Notes: a model not told the origin generated them from the sequence alone. A stretch of DNA of 64,000 nucleotides from Vibrio sinensis (GCF_003605645.1 NZ_QVMU01000015.1:11259-75258); one strand, 5' to 3'. Shown: positions 41,509 to 50,572, counted from the first letter of the stretch. Made by a program: numbers and translations.

Positions 41509-42734
41509 GCCGTTTTGGGATTTGCTTGCTGATGCTCTGCGCTGCTTTACTATCGATTCGTGACGTTATTGCGGAAGTTGTTCTTGGTGCGACCAAACAA
41601 GAGGCTGATCTTGAGGTTGGATGCATGTATCCACTGAGTGGGCCATCGGCGTTATGGGGAAATGATGCGCTGGTAGCGATAGAGATGGCGCTTGATGAAA
41701 TCCATGCCCAACCCAATGCACCTAAAATACGTATTTATGTTGCAGATACGATGGGAAAACAGTTTCGTTCACGTGAAATAGCGCTTAATTTTGTTAATCG
41801 GGATATTGATGTTCTGTGTGGGGTTGTGAACTCTAATATCGCCTTGGAGGTCACGCAACTAGCGAAAAAACATCAGCGTTTATTCCTTGGTGCTGGGCAT
41901 AGTTCAGCAAGGTTGACTAGGGGAGAGTTGCATCCTTGGTATTTCCATCTTAACAACGATGCTTCTCAATCCAGTGATGCGGGGGCGAGGTACCTACGCG
42001 ATATAAAAGATGATGTGGAATGGGAAAATATTTCATACATTGGGCCCGACTATGAGTATGGTCATCAGATTTGGCAAACGATGATGGCAAGCCTTGAACG
42101 TTATCAGGTTGAATACCAGATAAAAGATGAATTCTATAGTCTACTTGGTCAAACTGACTATCGCTTATACATCAATGCATTGTTGGAAGATCCACCGGAT
42201 GTTTTGGTCAGTGGGCATTGGACCCGCGATTTAGTCAGCTTCCTAGAGCAAGCGTCGGTGGCGGGGTTACTCGAGAAGACCATTTTTGTTAATTTTGATA
42301 CGGGCGGTGGTTATTTTGTATTGTCGCGACTTGGCGATACTTTACCCGAAGGCGTTGTTTTGTCTGGACGCTCACATGTTAACTGGCCGACGACAGATAG
42401 AAATAGCAATTATATAAACGAGTTTTATAACCGAACATTGCGCTTTCCTACCTTTATTGCGCAAGATGCCTATACCGTTGTTAAGGTGCTCAATGCGGCT
42501 TGGCAAAAGGCGGACTCTAAAAATTTGATTGGATTACGTGATGCTTTACCCGGCCTTGAGGTGTCATTACCTGAAGACCCACCTGGATTTCGATCTTATA
42601 TTGACGCGGCCACTCATAAAATTATGCAATACCAAGCGATTGGACAAACTCAACAAGTTGACGGCTTTTGGCCTGCAACTCGCATGTTGGGAGATTGGCA
42701 AACTTATCCTCCTATTCACCACTTTACGAAGTAA
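41505..42734 (+). CDS. periplasmic binding protein of the Leu/Ile/Val or amide type, probable signal sensor
   Basis: The 409-residue protein has a signal peptide (MSRFGICLLMLCAALLSI) and a type I periplasmic-binding fold (VGCMYPLSGPSALWGNDALVAIEMALDEI; NYINEFYNRTLRFPTFIAQDAYTVVKVL) of the UrtA/FmdD-like branch. No ABC permease or ATPase gene is nearby; it overlaps the regulator gene by four bases (ATGA). It is thus more likely a ligand receptor that signals to the kinase than a transporter part. Ligand unknown, probably a carboxylate or amide. Confidence 0.8.
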   Translation: MSRFGICLLMLCAALLSIRDVIAEVVLGATKQEADLEVGCMYPLSGPSALWGNDALVAIEMALDEIHAQPNAPKIRIYVADTMGKQFRSREIALNFVNRDIDVLCGVVNSNIALEVTQLAKKHQRLFLGAGHSSARLTRGELHPWYFHLNNDASQSSDAGARYLRDIKDDVEWENISYIGPDYEYGHQIWQTMMASLERYQVEYQIKDEFYSLLGQTDYRLYINALLEDPPDVLVSGHWTRDLVSFLEQASVAGLLEKTIFVNFDTGGGYFVLSRLGDTLPEGVVLSGRSHVNWPTTDRNSNYINEFYNRTLRFPTFIAQDAYTVVKVLNAAWQKADSKNLIGLRDALPGLEVSLPEDPPGFRSYIDAATHKIMQYQAIGQTQQVDGFWPATRMLGDWQTYPPIHHFTK

Positions 42735-42754
42735 TGAGCGCGATGAGCGCGAAC

Positions 42755-42772
42755 CGCTCAAATGTTTGAGCG
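42755..42772. promoter_or_regulatory. 18-bp palindrome, possible enhancer of the NtrC-type regulator
   Basis: CGCTCAAA-TG-TTTGAGCG is a perfect dyad, 21 bases past the receptor stop and about 208 bases upstream of the sigma-54-type promoter, a normal enhancer distance. GAGCGC direct repeats precede it. A terminator role is less likely as no T-run follows. Confidence 0.5.
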
Positions 42773-42979
42773 TTAGGCGCTCAATGGCTTGCCAATTTTG
42801 ATTTCCTAATATTATCGGTTTACCAATATTTAACATGTAAATAGTGGTCTGATGAGATTGATTCAAACGCAATTGCAGGCTTAACTATCTAATTTTTAGT
42901 TATATATCTATCCGTTTAAAACATGAGGTTTTAGATTTTAAGCTAGTGGTGCTTCTGTGTTGATACAAAAAATTAACAT

Positions 42980-42995
42980 TGGCATCGACATTGCT
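42980..42995 (+). promoter_or_regulatory. sigma-54-type -24/-12 promoter
   Basis: TGGCAT-CGACA-TTGCT matches the TGGCAC-N5-TTGCW consensus except one base, and GG and GC are spaced ten bases apart as required. It lies about 117 bases upstream of the transporter start, and an NtrC-type activator is encoded just upstream. Confidence 0.7.
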
Positions 42996-43111
42996 CTAAG
43001 TAAGTAGAACGAACCATGATTTAGCCATTAACGCTCAGCATTAATGCTCAGACATTACTGCTAAGTAATGAAAGTGGACTAAATCAGAACCTACTAATCA
43101 CAGGAGTACGC

Positions 43112-44482
43112 ATGTCAGTCATCAAACGCTCTCATGGAAAAGAACAACCCTATTGGCCGGCTGGGCCTTTTAAAATTCGCTTGCCATTTATCCATTACCG
43201 CTGGGAAATGGCGGAAACCATCCAGGGTATGATCATGTTTGTTGTCGGCATGGCAATGATTCCATTATTGGAAAAATACCTAGGCCTCCCTTATGACGTT
43301 GCATTGGCTTATGTTGTAGTGTGTGGTATTGGCTTTATGTTACCCAACTTATTGGGTGTGCCTATGGTGCCAGGCTGGATCACTCCAGCGATTCCCGTCG
43401 TCTTGCTCTTTTTAGGCAATTTCGAGCCCGGGCCAGAAGCGATTCGTGCGCTGGTGGGGCTTCAACTTATCGTTACTGCAATCTTTTTCATTCTTGGCGT
43501 TACCCGTTTAGGCAGTAAGCTGGTTGATTTGTTTCCTGATTCTATTAAAGCCGGCATATTAATTGGTGCCGGTATTGCTGCTCTCACTGGGGAAATTAGT
43601 GAGGGAGGCCGCTTGGCTAATACACCCATCTCACTAATCATTGGCTTTCTAGTCACTGCTTATGTCTTGTTTTCACTTAATTTTAGAGATTACGTTGACA
43701 ATCATAAGTGGGCCAAAATCATCGCGGGTTACGGAATGGTTCCGGGCACATTAGTTGCGATGGCTGTGGGGTGGGCGGTGAATGAATACCCATTACCGAA
43801 TATTGAGTTTGGTTTGTCGACCCCTGCTTTTGGCGAGATGATTAACTATTTACCATTCACCCTAGGTTTACCAAGCTTAGAGATGTTATGGATGGCGATT
43901 CCAACGGCTTTGATTGCGTATGTGATAGCGTTTGGGGACATCATTGTTGGTAAAAGCTTACTCGATCGCGTTGATCACTTACGCCCTGATGAGGAAATTG
44001 AAGTCAACGTCGATCGTGTTCACTTAGTAACCGCTCTTCGTAATCTTATTCACTCATTCTTTGCTCCTTATCCAGGCCTTGCTGGGCCATTATTTACTGG
44101 GGCTATGGCGACTATTGCAGAGCGTTACCGTCATGGCCGTGGTGCAATGGACAGTATTTACAGTGGTGCGGGCGTCTTCTGGATTGTTGGCTTCATTGCA
44201 CTATTCGCTTTTCCGCTGATTACTCTTTTTAAACCGGTATTACCGATAGCACTTTCTATCACCTTATTGATCACTGGGTATCTGTGCATCTCTGTTGGTG
44301 TAGAGCAAATTCGTAATGCGACTCAAATGGGTGTCGCTGGCACCATGGGCGTTGTATTGGCGGTGTATGGCGCTGGTTTTGGTTTACTTGCGGGCGTGGT
44401 TCTCTATTTCTTGATTGAATATCGCCGTAAAAGCTCACAGCCTAAAGAAGCTGAAGAGCCGATAGAAGTATTTGAGGACTGA
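43112..44482 (+). CDS. NCS2/solute carrier 23-type permease
   Basis: The 456-residue inner-membrane protein has about 12-14 hydrophobic segments and the general layout of the nucleobase-cation symporter-2 or a related sulfate-permease-like family (VPGWITPAIPVVLLF, IIVGKSLLDRVDHLRPDEEIEVNVDRVHLVTALRN, GPLFTGAMATIAERYRHGRGAM). The substrate cannot be given; because the next gene is an acyl-CoA ligase, it could carry a carboxylic acid that is then activated. AGGAG precedes the ATG by about six bases. The sigma-54 promoter just upstream implies control by the kinase-regulator pair. Confidence 0.75.
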   Translation: MSVIKRSHGKEQPYWPAGPFKIRLPFIHYRWEMAETIQGMIMFVVGMAMIPLLEKYLGLPYDVALAYVVVCGIGFMLPNLLGVPMVPGWITPAIPVVLLFLGNFEPGPEAIRALVGLQLIVTAIFFILGVTRLGSKLVDLFPDSIKAGILIGAGIAALTGEISEGGRLANTPISLIIGFLVTAYVLFSLNFRDYVDNHKWAKIIAGYGMVPGTLVAMAVGWAVNEYPLPNIEFGLSTPAFGEMINYLPFTLGLPSLEMLWMAIPTALIAYVIAFGDIIVGKSLLDRVDHLRPDEEIEVNVDRVHLVTALRNLIHSFFAPYPGLAGPLFTGAMATIAERYRHGRGAMDSIYSGAGVFWIVGFIALFAFPLITLFKPVLPIALSITLLITGYLCISVGVEQIRNATQMGVAGTMGVVLAVYGAGFGLLAGVVLYFLIEYRRKSSQPKEAEEPIEVFED

Positions 44483-44539
44483 GTAAGATAGGAATGCTGG
44501 CACTTGTTTTTCCAAGTGTCAGCGATAGGGAGAATGACG

Positions 44540-46165
44540 ATGAATAAACATAACATTTACAACATTGGTCTTGAAAAAACACCGGCAAATTTCGAAAGCC
44601 TTAGCCCTTTGAGTTTCTTACAAAGAGCGGCAAGTGTTTATCCAGATTACCCCTCAACCATTCACGGGCATATCCGTAAAACGTGGAAAGAGACGGATAT
44701 TCGTTGCCGAAAATTAGCATCTGCGTTGCAAAAGCAAGGTGTTGGTGAGGGTGATACGGTTTCAGTCATAGCGCCAAATCTACCAGAATTATTTGAAATG
44801 CATTTTGGTGTACCTATGTGTGGCGCGGTGTTAAATGCAATTAATACCCGTCTTGATGCCGATGCTATCGCCTTCATTTTTCAACACGCAGAAAGCAAAG
44901 TGGTGATCGTTGATAAAGAATTCACTGAGGTGGTTAAAAAGGCATTAAAGATGATAGCTCATCAACCTTTGGTTATTTCGATTGATGATCCCCTATTTGA
45001 CGGTGGCAGTCTAATCAACGAAGTGACTTATGAAGAGTTCATTCTCGATGGTGATCCAGAGTTTCAAAATTGGCCGCCGAGAGATGAATGGGAAGCTATT
45101 TCTCTCAATTACACGTCAGGCACTACTGGGAACCCTAAAGGAGTGGTTTACCATCATCGTGGAGCGTATCTCAATGCAGTGAGTAATATATTATCGTGGG
45201 ATATGGGGGCGCACCCTGTTTATTTATGGACGCTACCGATGTTCCACTGTAATGGTTGGTGTTTCCCTTGGTCAATTGCCGCTGCTGCAGGCGTGAGTGT
45301 AAGTCTACGTCATGTTCGTGCGGATGCCATTTTTGAGTCGATTGAAGAAAACAAGGTAACGCATTTTTGTGCAGCACCGATTGTGTTGAATATGATGAAC
45401 AATGCTGACGTGGATTTGAAACAAGGTATTGCTCACCAAGTTAAGGCGATGACGGCAGGTGCGGCGCCTCCAGCCTCTGTTATTGAGGGAATGGAATCAC
45501 TTGGTATTGATGTCACACACGTTTATGGACTGACAGAGACCTTCGGTCCGTGCGTAGTGTGTGATTGGCAACGCAGTTGGGATGACCTCAATAATACTGA
45601 GCGGGCGCGAATGAAAGCACGACAAGGTGTGAGAGCCCCAATGCAGGGTGAGTTAATGGTCGCTGACCCGATAACAATGATTCCAGTCGAAAAGAATGGT
45701 CAGCAGATGGGCGAGATTTTTCTGCGCGGTAACATCGTGATGAAAGGTTACTTGAAAAATCCAACCACGACGGATGAAGTGCTTTCTGAGGGATGGTTTC
45801 ATACCGGTGATTTAGCCGTCTGGCATGAAGATAATTATATTGAAATCAAAGATCGTTCTAAAGATATCATCATTTCTGGTGGCGAGAATATATCCAGCAT
45901 AGAAATTGAAGATGTCCTTTATCGACACCCAGATGTTGAAGAAGTAGCAGTCATTGCTATGAGTGATGAGAAGTGGGGGGAGGTACCTTGTGCATTCGTT
46001 AAAATCAAAGATGATCAAGACGTTACTCAAGAAGCGTTAATCGAGTTTTGTCGCAGTCAAATTGCTCACTTTAAAGTGCCAAAAAAGTTTATCTTCACAG
46101 CACTTCCCAAAACATCGACGGGCAAAGTACAAAAATACGTGTTGCGTAAAAGAGTCAATGAGTAA
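44540..46165 (+). CDS. acyl-CoA ligase (AMP-forming, AlkK/DmdB-like)
   Basis: The 541-residue enzyme has the adenylate-forming signature NYTSGTTGNPKGVVYHHRG, ATP-binding VYGLTET, the TGDL motif in GWFHTGDLAV and the C-terminal catalytic Lys in PKTSTGKVQKYVLR. It should link a carboxylic acid to CoA with ATP. AlkK-type medium-chain ligases and methylmercaptopropionate ligase DmdB share this pattern, so the acid is uncertain. The start at 44540 is chosen over 44504 and 44534 for its spacing to GGGAG. It follows the permease by 57 bases, so it is likely co-transcribed. Confidence 0.85.
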   Translation: MNKHNIYNIGLEKTPANFESLSPLSFLQRAASVYPDYPSTIHGHIRKTWKETDIRCRKLASALQKQGVGEGDTVSVIAPNLPELFEMHFGVPMCGAVLNAINTRLDADAIAFIFQHAESKVVIVDKEFTEVVKKALKMIAHQPLVISIDDPLFDGGSLINEVTYEEFILDGDPEFQNWPPRDEWEAISLNYTSGTTGNPKGVVYHHRGAYLNAVSNILSWDMGAHPVYLWTLPMFHCNGWCFPWSIAAAAGVSVSLRHVRADAIFESIEENKVTHFCAAPIVLNMMNNADVDLKQGIAHQVKAMTAGAAPPASVIEGMESLGIDVTHVYGLTETFGPCVVCDWQRSWDDLNNTERARMKARQGVRAPMQGELMVADPITMIPVEKNGQQMGEIFLRGNIVMKGYLKNPTTTDEVLSEGWFHTGDLAVWHEDNYIEIKDRSKDIIISGGENISSIEIEDVLYRHPDVEEVAVIAMSDEKWGEVPCAFVKIKDDQDVTQEALIEFCRSQIAHFKVPKKFIFTALPKTSTGKVQKYVLRKRVNE

Positions 46166-46212
46166 GTACTAAACCGATCACGCTTTGTGATAACAGTTGA
46201 TGAATTTAATTG

Positions 46213-46250
46213 AGAGTTACTTTCTAATCAGGAAAGTAACTCTTTATTAT
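46213..46250 (+). terminator. intrinsic terminator after the acyl-CoA ligase gene
   Basis: A perfect 12-bp stem AGAGTTACTTTC/GAAAGTAACTCT with a seven-base loop is followed by TTATTATTA. Confidence 0.85.
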
Positions 46251-46347
46251 TAATCAGTAACGATAGCTTTTTTATCATGGTTGTTTGTTATGACTAGTAG
46301 GAAGGGTACATCTTATAGCTTATTCATTGATATTATTGGAGATTAAA

Positions 46348-46956
46348 GTGAATTCAAAAGATATGCTGCATAGTCAAAAAGTGTATTTTTGCGATGATGA
46401 GAACCTTGTTATTGAACAAACGCAGTGTTTAGAAGTGCTTTATGACTTTAACCATACCAGACCATCTGAGCAGAAAAAGCGTCAAGAAATTATGTCCAAG
46501 CTCTTTGCTGAAGTTGGTCATGATTGTTACATCGAGCCACCGCTACACGCAAATTGGGGTATTCATACCCACTTAGGAAACAATGTGTATGTGAACTTTA
46601 ATCTCACTCTGGTTGATGATACTCATATCTATATTGGTGACAACGTTATGATTGCCCCCAATGTGACCATTTCAACTGCTGGTCATCCCATTGAACCAGA
46701 GCTTAGACGAAAGGTTGCTCAGTTTAATATTCCTGTGACTATAGGAAATAATGTCTGGATTGGTGCGCATTCCGTAGTGCTACCAGGTGTCACTATTGGT
46801 GAAAATTCGGTAATAGGTGCCGGTAGCATAGTAACGAAAGATATTCCCGCCAATGTTGTGGCTGTGGGCAATCCATGTCGCGTAGTGCGAGAAATCGGTG
46901 AACATGACAAAGAGTTTTACTTCAAAAATCATAGACTAGAAGTACCAGAAGTATAA
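46348..46956 (+). CDS. maltose O-acetyltransferase-like protein (hexapeptide repeat)
   Basis: The 202-residue protein is a left-handed-helix acetyltransferase of the Maa/LacA type: an N-terminal Mac domain (about 15-70) and hexapeptide repeats including HTHLGNNVYVNFNLTLVD, APNVTISTAGHPI (with a catalytic-type His) and ENSVIGAGSIVTKDIPANVVAVGNPCRV. It acetylates a sugar or other small molecule. GTG at 46348, preceded by TTGGAGA, is preferred over the TTG at 46327. Confidence 0.85.
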   Translation: MNSKDMLHSQKVYFCDDENLVIEQTQCLEVLYDFNHTRPSEQKKRQEIMSKLFAEVGHDCYIEPPLHANWGIHTHLGNNVYVNFNLTLVDDTHIYIGDNVMIAPNVTISTAGHPIEPELRRKVAQFNIPVTIGNNVWIGAHSVVLPGVTIGENSVIGAGSIVTKDIPANVVAVGNPCRVVREIGEHDKEFYFKNHRLEVPEV

Positions 46957-47097
46957 TTTAATTTCATATTCTAGCTGTTCACTACGATGGGTTCGATATT
47001 TGTGGCCTACCTTTTAAGTTAGTGGCGAAAAAGATTCGACGAAGTAAGATATGTCATTAAAATACTAACTAAATCGACCAATAAGAAGTACAAACCC

Positions 47098-47430
47098 ATG
47101 TCATTTCCTCCTTGTCTAAATTGTAACTCGGAATTTGTTTATCAAGACCAAGCAAACTTGGTGTGCCCAGAATGCGCATTTGAGTGGAATCCAGCAGAAG
47201 AAGCTGAAAATCAATTTACGGTATGCGACATAAATGGGAAGCCTTTAGAGCAAGGCGATAAAGTCACTTTGGTTAAAGATCTCAAGGTGAAAGGCAGTTC
47301 ATTAAACCTAAAAGTGGGTACAAAAGCGGTTATAAAGCGAATTATGGAAGGAAAAGACCATCAGTTAGATTGCAAGGTTGATGGTGCTGGTGAAATCCTT
47401 GTGACGGCTAAATACGTGAAAAAAGCTTAA
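47098..47430 (+). CDS. yjdM: YjdM/PhnA-family zinc-ribbon protein
   Basis: The 110-residue protein has an N-terminal zinc ribbon (CLNC near 6 and CPEC near 25) and a C-terminal KOW-like domain (DKVTLVKDLKVKGSSLNLKVGTKAVIK). It matches the YjdM (PhnA) family; despite the old name it is not needed for phosphonate use in E. coli. Confidence 0.85.
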   Translation: MSFPPCLNCNSEFVYQDQANLVCPECAFEWNPAEEAENQFTVCDINGKPLEQGDKVTLVKDLKVKGSSLNLKVGTKAVIKRIMEGKDHQLDCKVDGAGEILVTAKYVKKA

Positions 47431-47593
47431 GTAGCATACTGCTTAAGTTAAGGTTAGTTGAATTTAATTTGGATATAGTCTCAATAGCTTGAGGTGATAG
47501 GATTTTCCACTTAAATATTGAGTGGGATTCCTGCTTTGTAGCTTATTGAATTAAAATGTGGTTTGTCTAGAGATAGAGTAATTAGAGGGATTT

Positions 47594-47980
47594 ATGATTT
47601 TAGAAAGTATTCATCACGTTGCTATTATTTGCTCCGATTATGACAAATCAAAGGCGTTCTATACCCAAACACTTGGTCTACGGATTATTTCAGAAATCTA
47701 TCGAGAGCAAAGGGATTCTTATAAGTTGGATCTTGAACTTCCTAATGGTAATCAAATTGAGCTATTTTCATTTCCCAATCCACCAACAAGAGTGAATAGC
47801 CCTGAAGCTCAAGGACTTCGCCATTTAGCTTTTGTTGTTTCGTCAGTTAAAGAAGCAGCGCACTATTTACAATCGCAAGGTGTGGCTGTCGAAGAAATAC
47901 GAGTGGATGAGTTGACTGGTAAAGACTATACATTTTTTAAAGATCCAGACGGACTTCCACTAGAGCTCTATCAAAAATAA
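47594..47980 (+). CDS. gloA2: YaeR-type VOC glyoxalase-like protein
   Basis: The 128-residue VOC protein closely resembles E. coli YaeR/GloA2: IHHVAIICSDYDKSKAFY, SEIYREQRDSYKLDL, IELFSFPNPP, GLRHLAFVVSS and FFKDPDGLPLELYQ. Metal ligands His and Glu are present. The substrate is not known; glyoxalase I activity is suspected for the family. Confidence 0.85.
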   Translation: MILESIHHVAIICSDYDKSKAFYTQTLGLRIISEIYREQRDSYKLDLELPNGNQIELFSFPNPPTRVNSPEAQGLRHLAFVVSSVKEAAHYLQSQGVAVEEIRVDELTGKDYTFFKDPDGLPLELYQK

Positions 47981-48204
47981 CGAACATGGCGAGACTTTGC
48001 CTTATCTCGTTGTGATTGATGATGACGGTATTCTATGTGAGGAGCAGTCTTGTGGTTATCAATAAGTGCCTTAAAACGCTATTGTGTTTGCTGAGTAATG
48101 TATTGATAAAATTCAGTGTTTTCGCTGATGGGTTTGATTTAAAATAGGCCTGTTTGGCACGCCATTTGCGTGTTGCTTGTAGCTATGAATTTTGAGGGGC
48201 TAGA

Positions 48205-48630
48205 ATGAAAAAATATATTACTGCGTTAATGTTAGTAACAGCGTTGTCTGGTTGTGATGATGCAACTAAAGTGATCGATCAAGCCCAAGAATCAGCGAAT
48301 AAAGCAGTAGATTCATTACAAGAAAAAATGGACTCTGTTGATTTAAGTAAACTCAACCTGGATGATCTTGGAGAGGCAGCCGAATCGGCGAAAGAACTCG
48401 CGTCGTCGGTTGATGAAGCGTTAAATGTTGATTTTAGTGATTCTGAAGCTTTAGCTGACGTGAAAGACCATATTGCTAACGCATATAGCTGCTTAGTTGA
48501 TGCTTCATCAGAGTCAACAGCAGAGAAACTGCTAGATAAAGTCCTCGCGACTATCAGTAACGAAGAAGCGCAATCTTTGATTGAGAAAGGCATTGATAAA
48601 GCCAAAGAAGCAAAAGAGTGCGTGATGTAA
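48205..48630 (+). CDS. small lipoprotein
   Basis: The 141-residue protein has a lipoprotein signal with lipobox LSGC (Cys17 after MKKYITALMLVTA). The mature chain is rich in Ala, Asp, Glu and Ser and predicted to be helical, with a Cys near the C-terminus (KECVM) and a second at 94 (YSCLV). Function unknown. The gene is followed by a hairpin terminator. Confidence 0.7.
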   Translation: MKKYITALMLVTALSGCDDATKVIDQAQESANKAVDSLQEKMDSVDLSKLNLDDLGEAAESAKELASSVDEALNVDFSDSEALADVKDHIANAYSCLVDASSESTAEKLLDKVLATISNEEAQSLIEKGIDKAKEAKECVM

Positions 48631-48642
48631 ACACCTGATATG

Positions 48643-48687
48643 CAGTGAAAGCTTGTGTCTAACCGAAAGCTTTCACTGTTCTATTTA
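48643..48687 (+). terminator. terminator after the lipoprotein gene
   Basis: A 12-bp stem CAGTGAAAGCTT/AAGCTTTCACTG with a 12-base loop is followed by TTCTATTT. Confidence 0.75.
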
Positions 48688-48696
48688 AGAAACGAT

Positions 48697-48731
48697 GAAT
48701 TGAATTGAATTGATGTGATGTGATGTGATGT
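48697..48731. repeat. pentanucleotide simple repeats
   Basis: Three GAATT units are followed directly by four GATGT units (48697-48711, 48712-48731). They lie about 110 bases upstream of the exporter gene, where slipped-strand changes could alter promoter spacing. Confidence 0.75.
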
Positions 48732-48840
48732 GATTTGTTTGCTGTATTTAAGAGGCAGATTTTTAGCGAGTTAATTCGCTCAATAGAATGATCTAGTTGT
48801 TTCGCCTATTGTTGTATACCAAGATTCTCAGGGAGAGATG

Positions 48841-49455
48841 ATGGACATTTGGACGTTACTTTTTTTTATTCCAGCCTGTTTTATGCTTAACTTGACCCCT
48901 GGTCCGAACAACCTATTGTCGATGAACAACGCAAGGTGTTACGGATTTAAATCCGCTTTTATCGCGGGTCTTGGACGAATTACCGCATTCTCAGGCATGA
49001 TTGCGTTGGCCGCTTCAGGCTTGGCGGTCGTGCTCTATGCATCAGAAACACTATTTTTCTTAATTAAACTCTTTGGCGTTGTTTATCTGCTTTGGATTGC
49101 ATTTCAACTTTGGAACTCAGAGTCTAGCCCAATCTCTGAAATCGATAGTCATAGAAATCATTTTGAACTCGCAAAGCAAGAGTTTGCCTTAGCGTCAGGT
49201 AACCCTAAAGCCATCTTAATTTTTACTGCTTTCTTACCTCAATTTGTCGATGTTTCAGCCGACGTTAATCAACAGTTTTTCGTATTAGGTAGCACATTTC
49301 TCTTATTGGAAATGTTGGCCATTGCTATCTACGCCGTATGCGGAATATATTTAAGAAAATGGTTTTCACAACCAGCAGTAACAAAGCGGTTTAATAAAGC
49401 TTGTGCTGCATTTTTGGCATTTTCGGGCGCTCGTTTACTAATGAGTCGACAGTAG
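48841..49455 (+). CDS. LysE/RhtB-family amino-acid exporter
   Basis: The 204-residue inner-membrane protein has about six helices and the RhtB signature LTPGPNNLLSMNNARCYGFKSAFIAGLGRI near residue 20. It exports amino acids or related molecules. The GGGAG upstream of the ATG at 48841 favours it over the in-frame ATG three bases earlier. Confidence 0.88.
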   Translation: MDIWTLLFFIPACFMLNLTPGPNNLLSMNNARCYGFKSAFIAGLGRITAFSGMIALAASGLAVVLYASETLFFLIKLFGVVYLLWIAFQLWNSESSPISEIDSHRNHFELAKQEFALASGNPKAILIFTAFLPQFVDVSADVNQQFFVLGSTFLLLEMLAIAIYAVCGIYLRKWFSQPAVTKRFNKACAAFLAFSGARLLMSRQ

Positions 49456-49572
49456 TTCATTATTCGTGATGTATTTGTCGTGATGGATAGATGCTAATGA
49501 TTTCGTGTCATGTAATAGTGTCAATGTACGGAAATATGAATGTAAGAATAAGGGTTGTTAAGGAGAGCGTGG

Positions 49573-50112
49573 ATGTTAGATAGATCAAAAACAGGGCTTA
49601 TCGTTGTCGATATTCAGGGAAAACTGGCGCGTTTGGTTCACGATAGTGACGCATTGATTACAAACTGTAGTAACCTGATTCAGGGTTTCCAAACTCTTGG
49701 TTTACCCATTATCGTACTAGAGCAAAACCCAGAGAGGTTGGGTGCAACGGTTGATGAGTTGCGTCCATTATTGGCTGACATTACGCCCATTCCCAAGCTC
49801 ACATTCAGTGGTTGCCTAGAACCAAAATTTGTTGATGCGCTCAATGCTGAAAACGTTGATACGTGGTTAATTTGCGGGATTGAAACGCATATTTGCGTCT
49901 ATCAGACCGCAATGGGCTTGCTTGATCTTGGGTATAAAGTGGAACTGCTTGGTGATTGTGTTTCTTCTCGAACGCAGGAAAATAAGCAGCTTGGCATCAA
50001 TAAATTGATGACGCATGGTGTGGAAATTTCTGGTGTAGAAATGGCGCTGTATGAATTACTGCAAGATTGTAAAGCACCGGAGTTTAAGCGGATTCTGACT
50101 TTGATTCGCTAA
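49573..50112 (+). CDS. isochorismatase-family hydrolase
   Basis: The 179-residue cysteine hydrolase has the family triad: Asp in IVVDIQGKL, Lys in PKLTFS and Cys in GIETHICVYQTA. It is of the YcaC/nicotinamidase-like group with unknown substrate. The start ATG at 49573 has AAGGAG upstream and replaces a longer TTG frame. It follows the exporter gene by 117 bases. Confidence 0.85.
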   Translation: MLDRSKTGLIVVDIQGKLARLVHDSDALITNCSNLIQGFQTLGLPIIVLEQNPERLGATVDELRPLLADITPIPKLTFSGCLEPKFVDALNAENVDTWLICGIETHICVYQTAMGLLDLGYKVELLGDCVSSRTQENKQLGINKLMTHGVEISGVEMALYELLQDCKAPEFKRILTLIR

Positions 50113-50174
50113 CTGGTTTGTTGTTTTAATCACGTTTACCAGATTATTTTAGATAAGAGAGCGGATAGTAATAA

Positions 50175-50207
50175 GGCAGCACGAAAATCGAGTGTTTTCG
50201 TGCTGCC
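50175..50207. terminator. hairpin between convergent genes
   Basis: A perfect 13-bp stem, GGCAGCACGAAAA with TTTTCGTGCTGCC, has a seven-base loop. It lies between the isochorismatase gene and the SEC-C gene on the other strand and could serve both. Confidence 0.65.
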
Positions 50208-50239
50208 TCAAATGAACCATCGGGCATGTCTATACGAGC

Positions 50240-50572
50240 TTATGCACAACACTTCTTGTATTTTTTGCCGCTACCGCATGAGCATGGATCATTACGGTTT
50301 GGAGTTTTATCAAACGTAGTTGTTTTAGGCTTGTTAAATAGAGCGTCAAACTCAACCGTGTTCTCTGCTTGATCAGCATCCACAACCATATCAATGACAA
50401 TTGAGTGCTCAGCAGCTAACGCTTCGATTTCAGCTTTACGTTCGTCAGTGTTGACGATAACTGTCACAGGTGCCGCTTTTGTTCCAGCCTTTACCACTCG
50501 GTTAACATTGTAGCCAGCAAGAACGTGGTTTTGTCTTGCATCTATACGGCCTTTGAAAAATAATTTCGACAT
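50240..50572 (-). CDS. SEC-C motif protein
   Basis: The 110-residue protein ends with the SEC-C zinc motif (DPCSCGSGKKYKKCC), the same as the SecA tail. The first 90 residues resemble the PBPRA1643-type vibrio proteins. Function unknown. Confidence 0.75.
   Translation of the reverse strand: MSKLFFKGRIDARQNHVLAGYNVNRVVKAGTKAAPVTVIVNTDERKAEIEALAAEHSIVIDMVVDADQAENTVEFDALFNKPKTTTFDKTPNRNDPCSCGSGKKYKKCCA

Larger units (their letters stand above)
42735..43111. other. 377-bp regulatory gap
   Basis: It separates the kinase-regulator-receptor operon from the transporter-ligase operon. It holds the perfect palindrome at 42755 and the sigma-54-type promoter at 42980. No gene was found. Confidence 0.6.
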
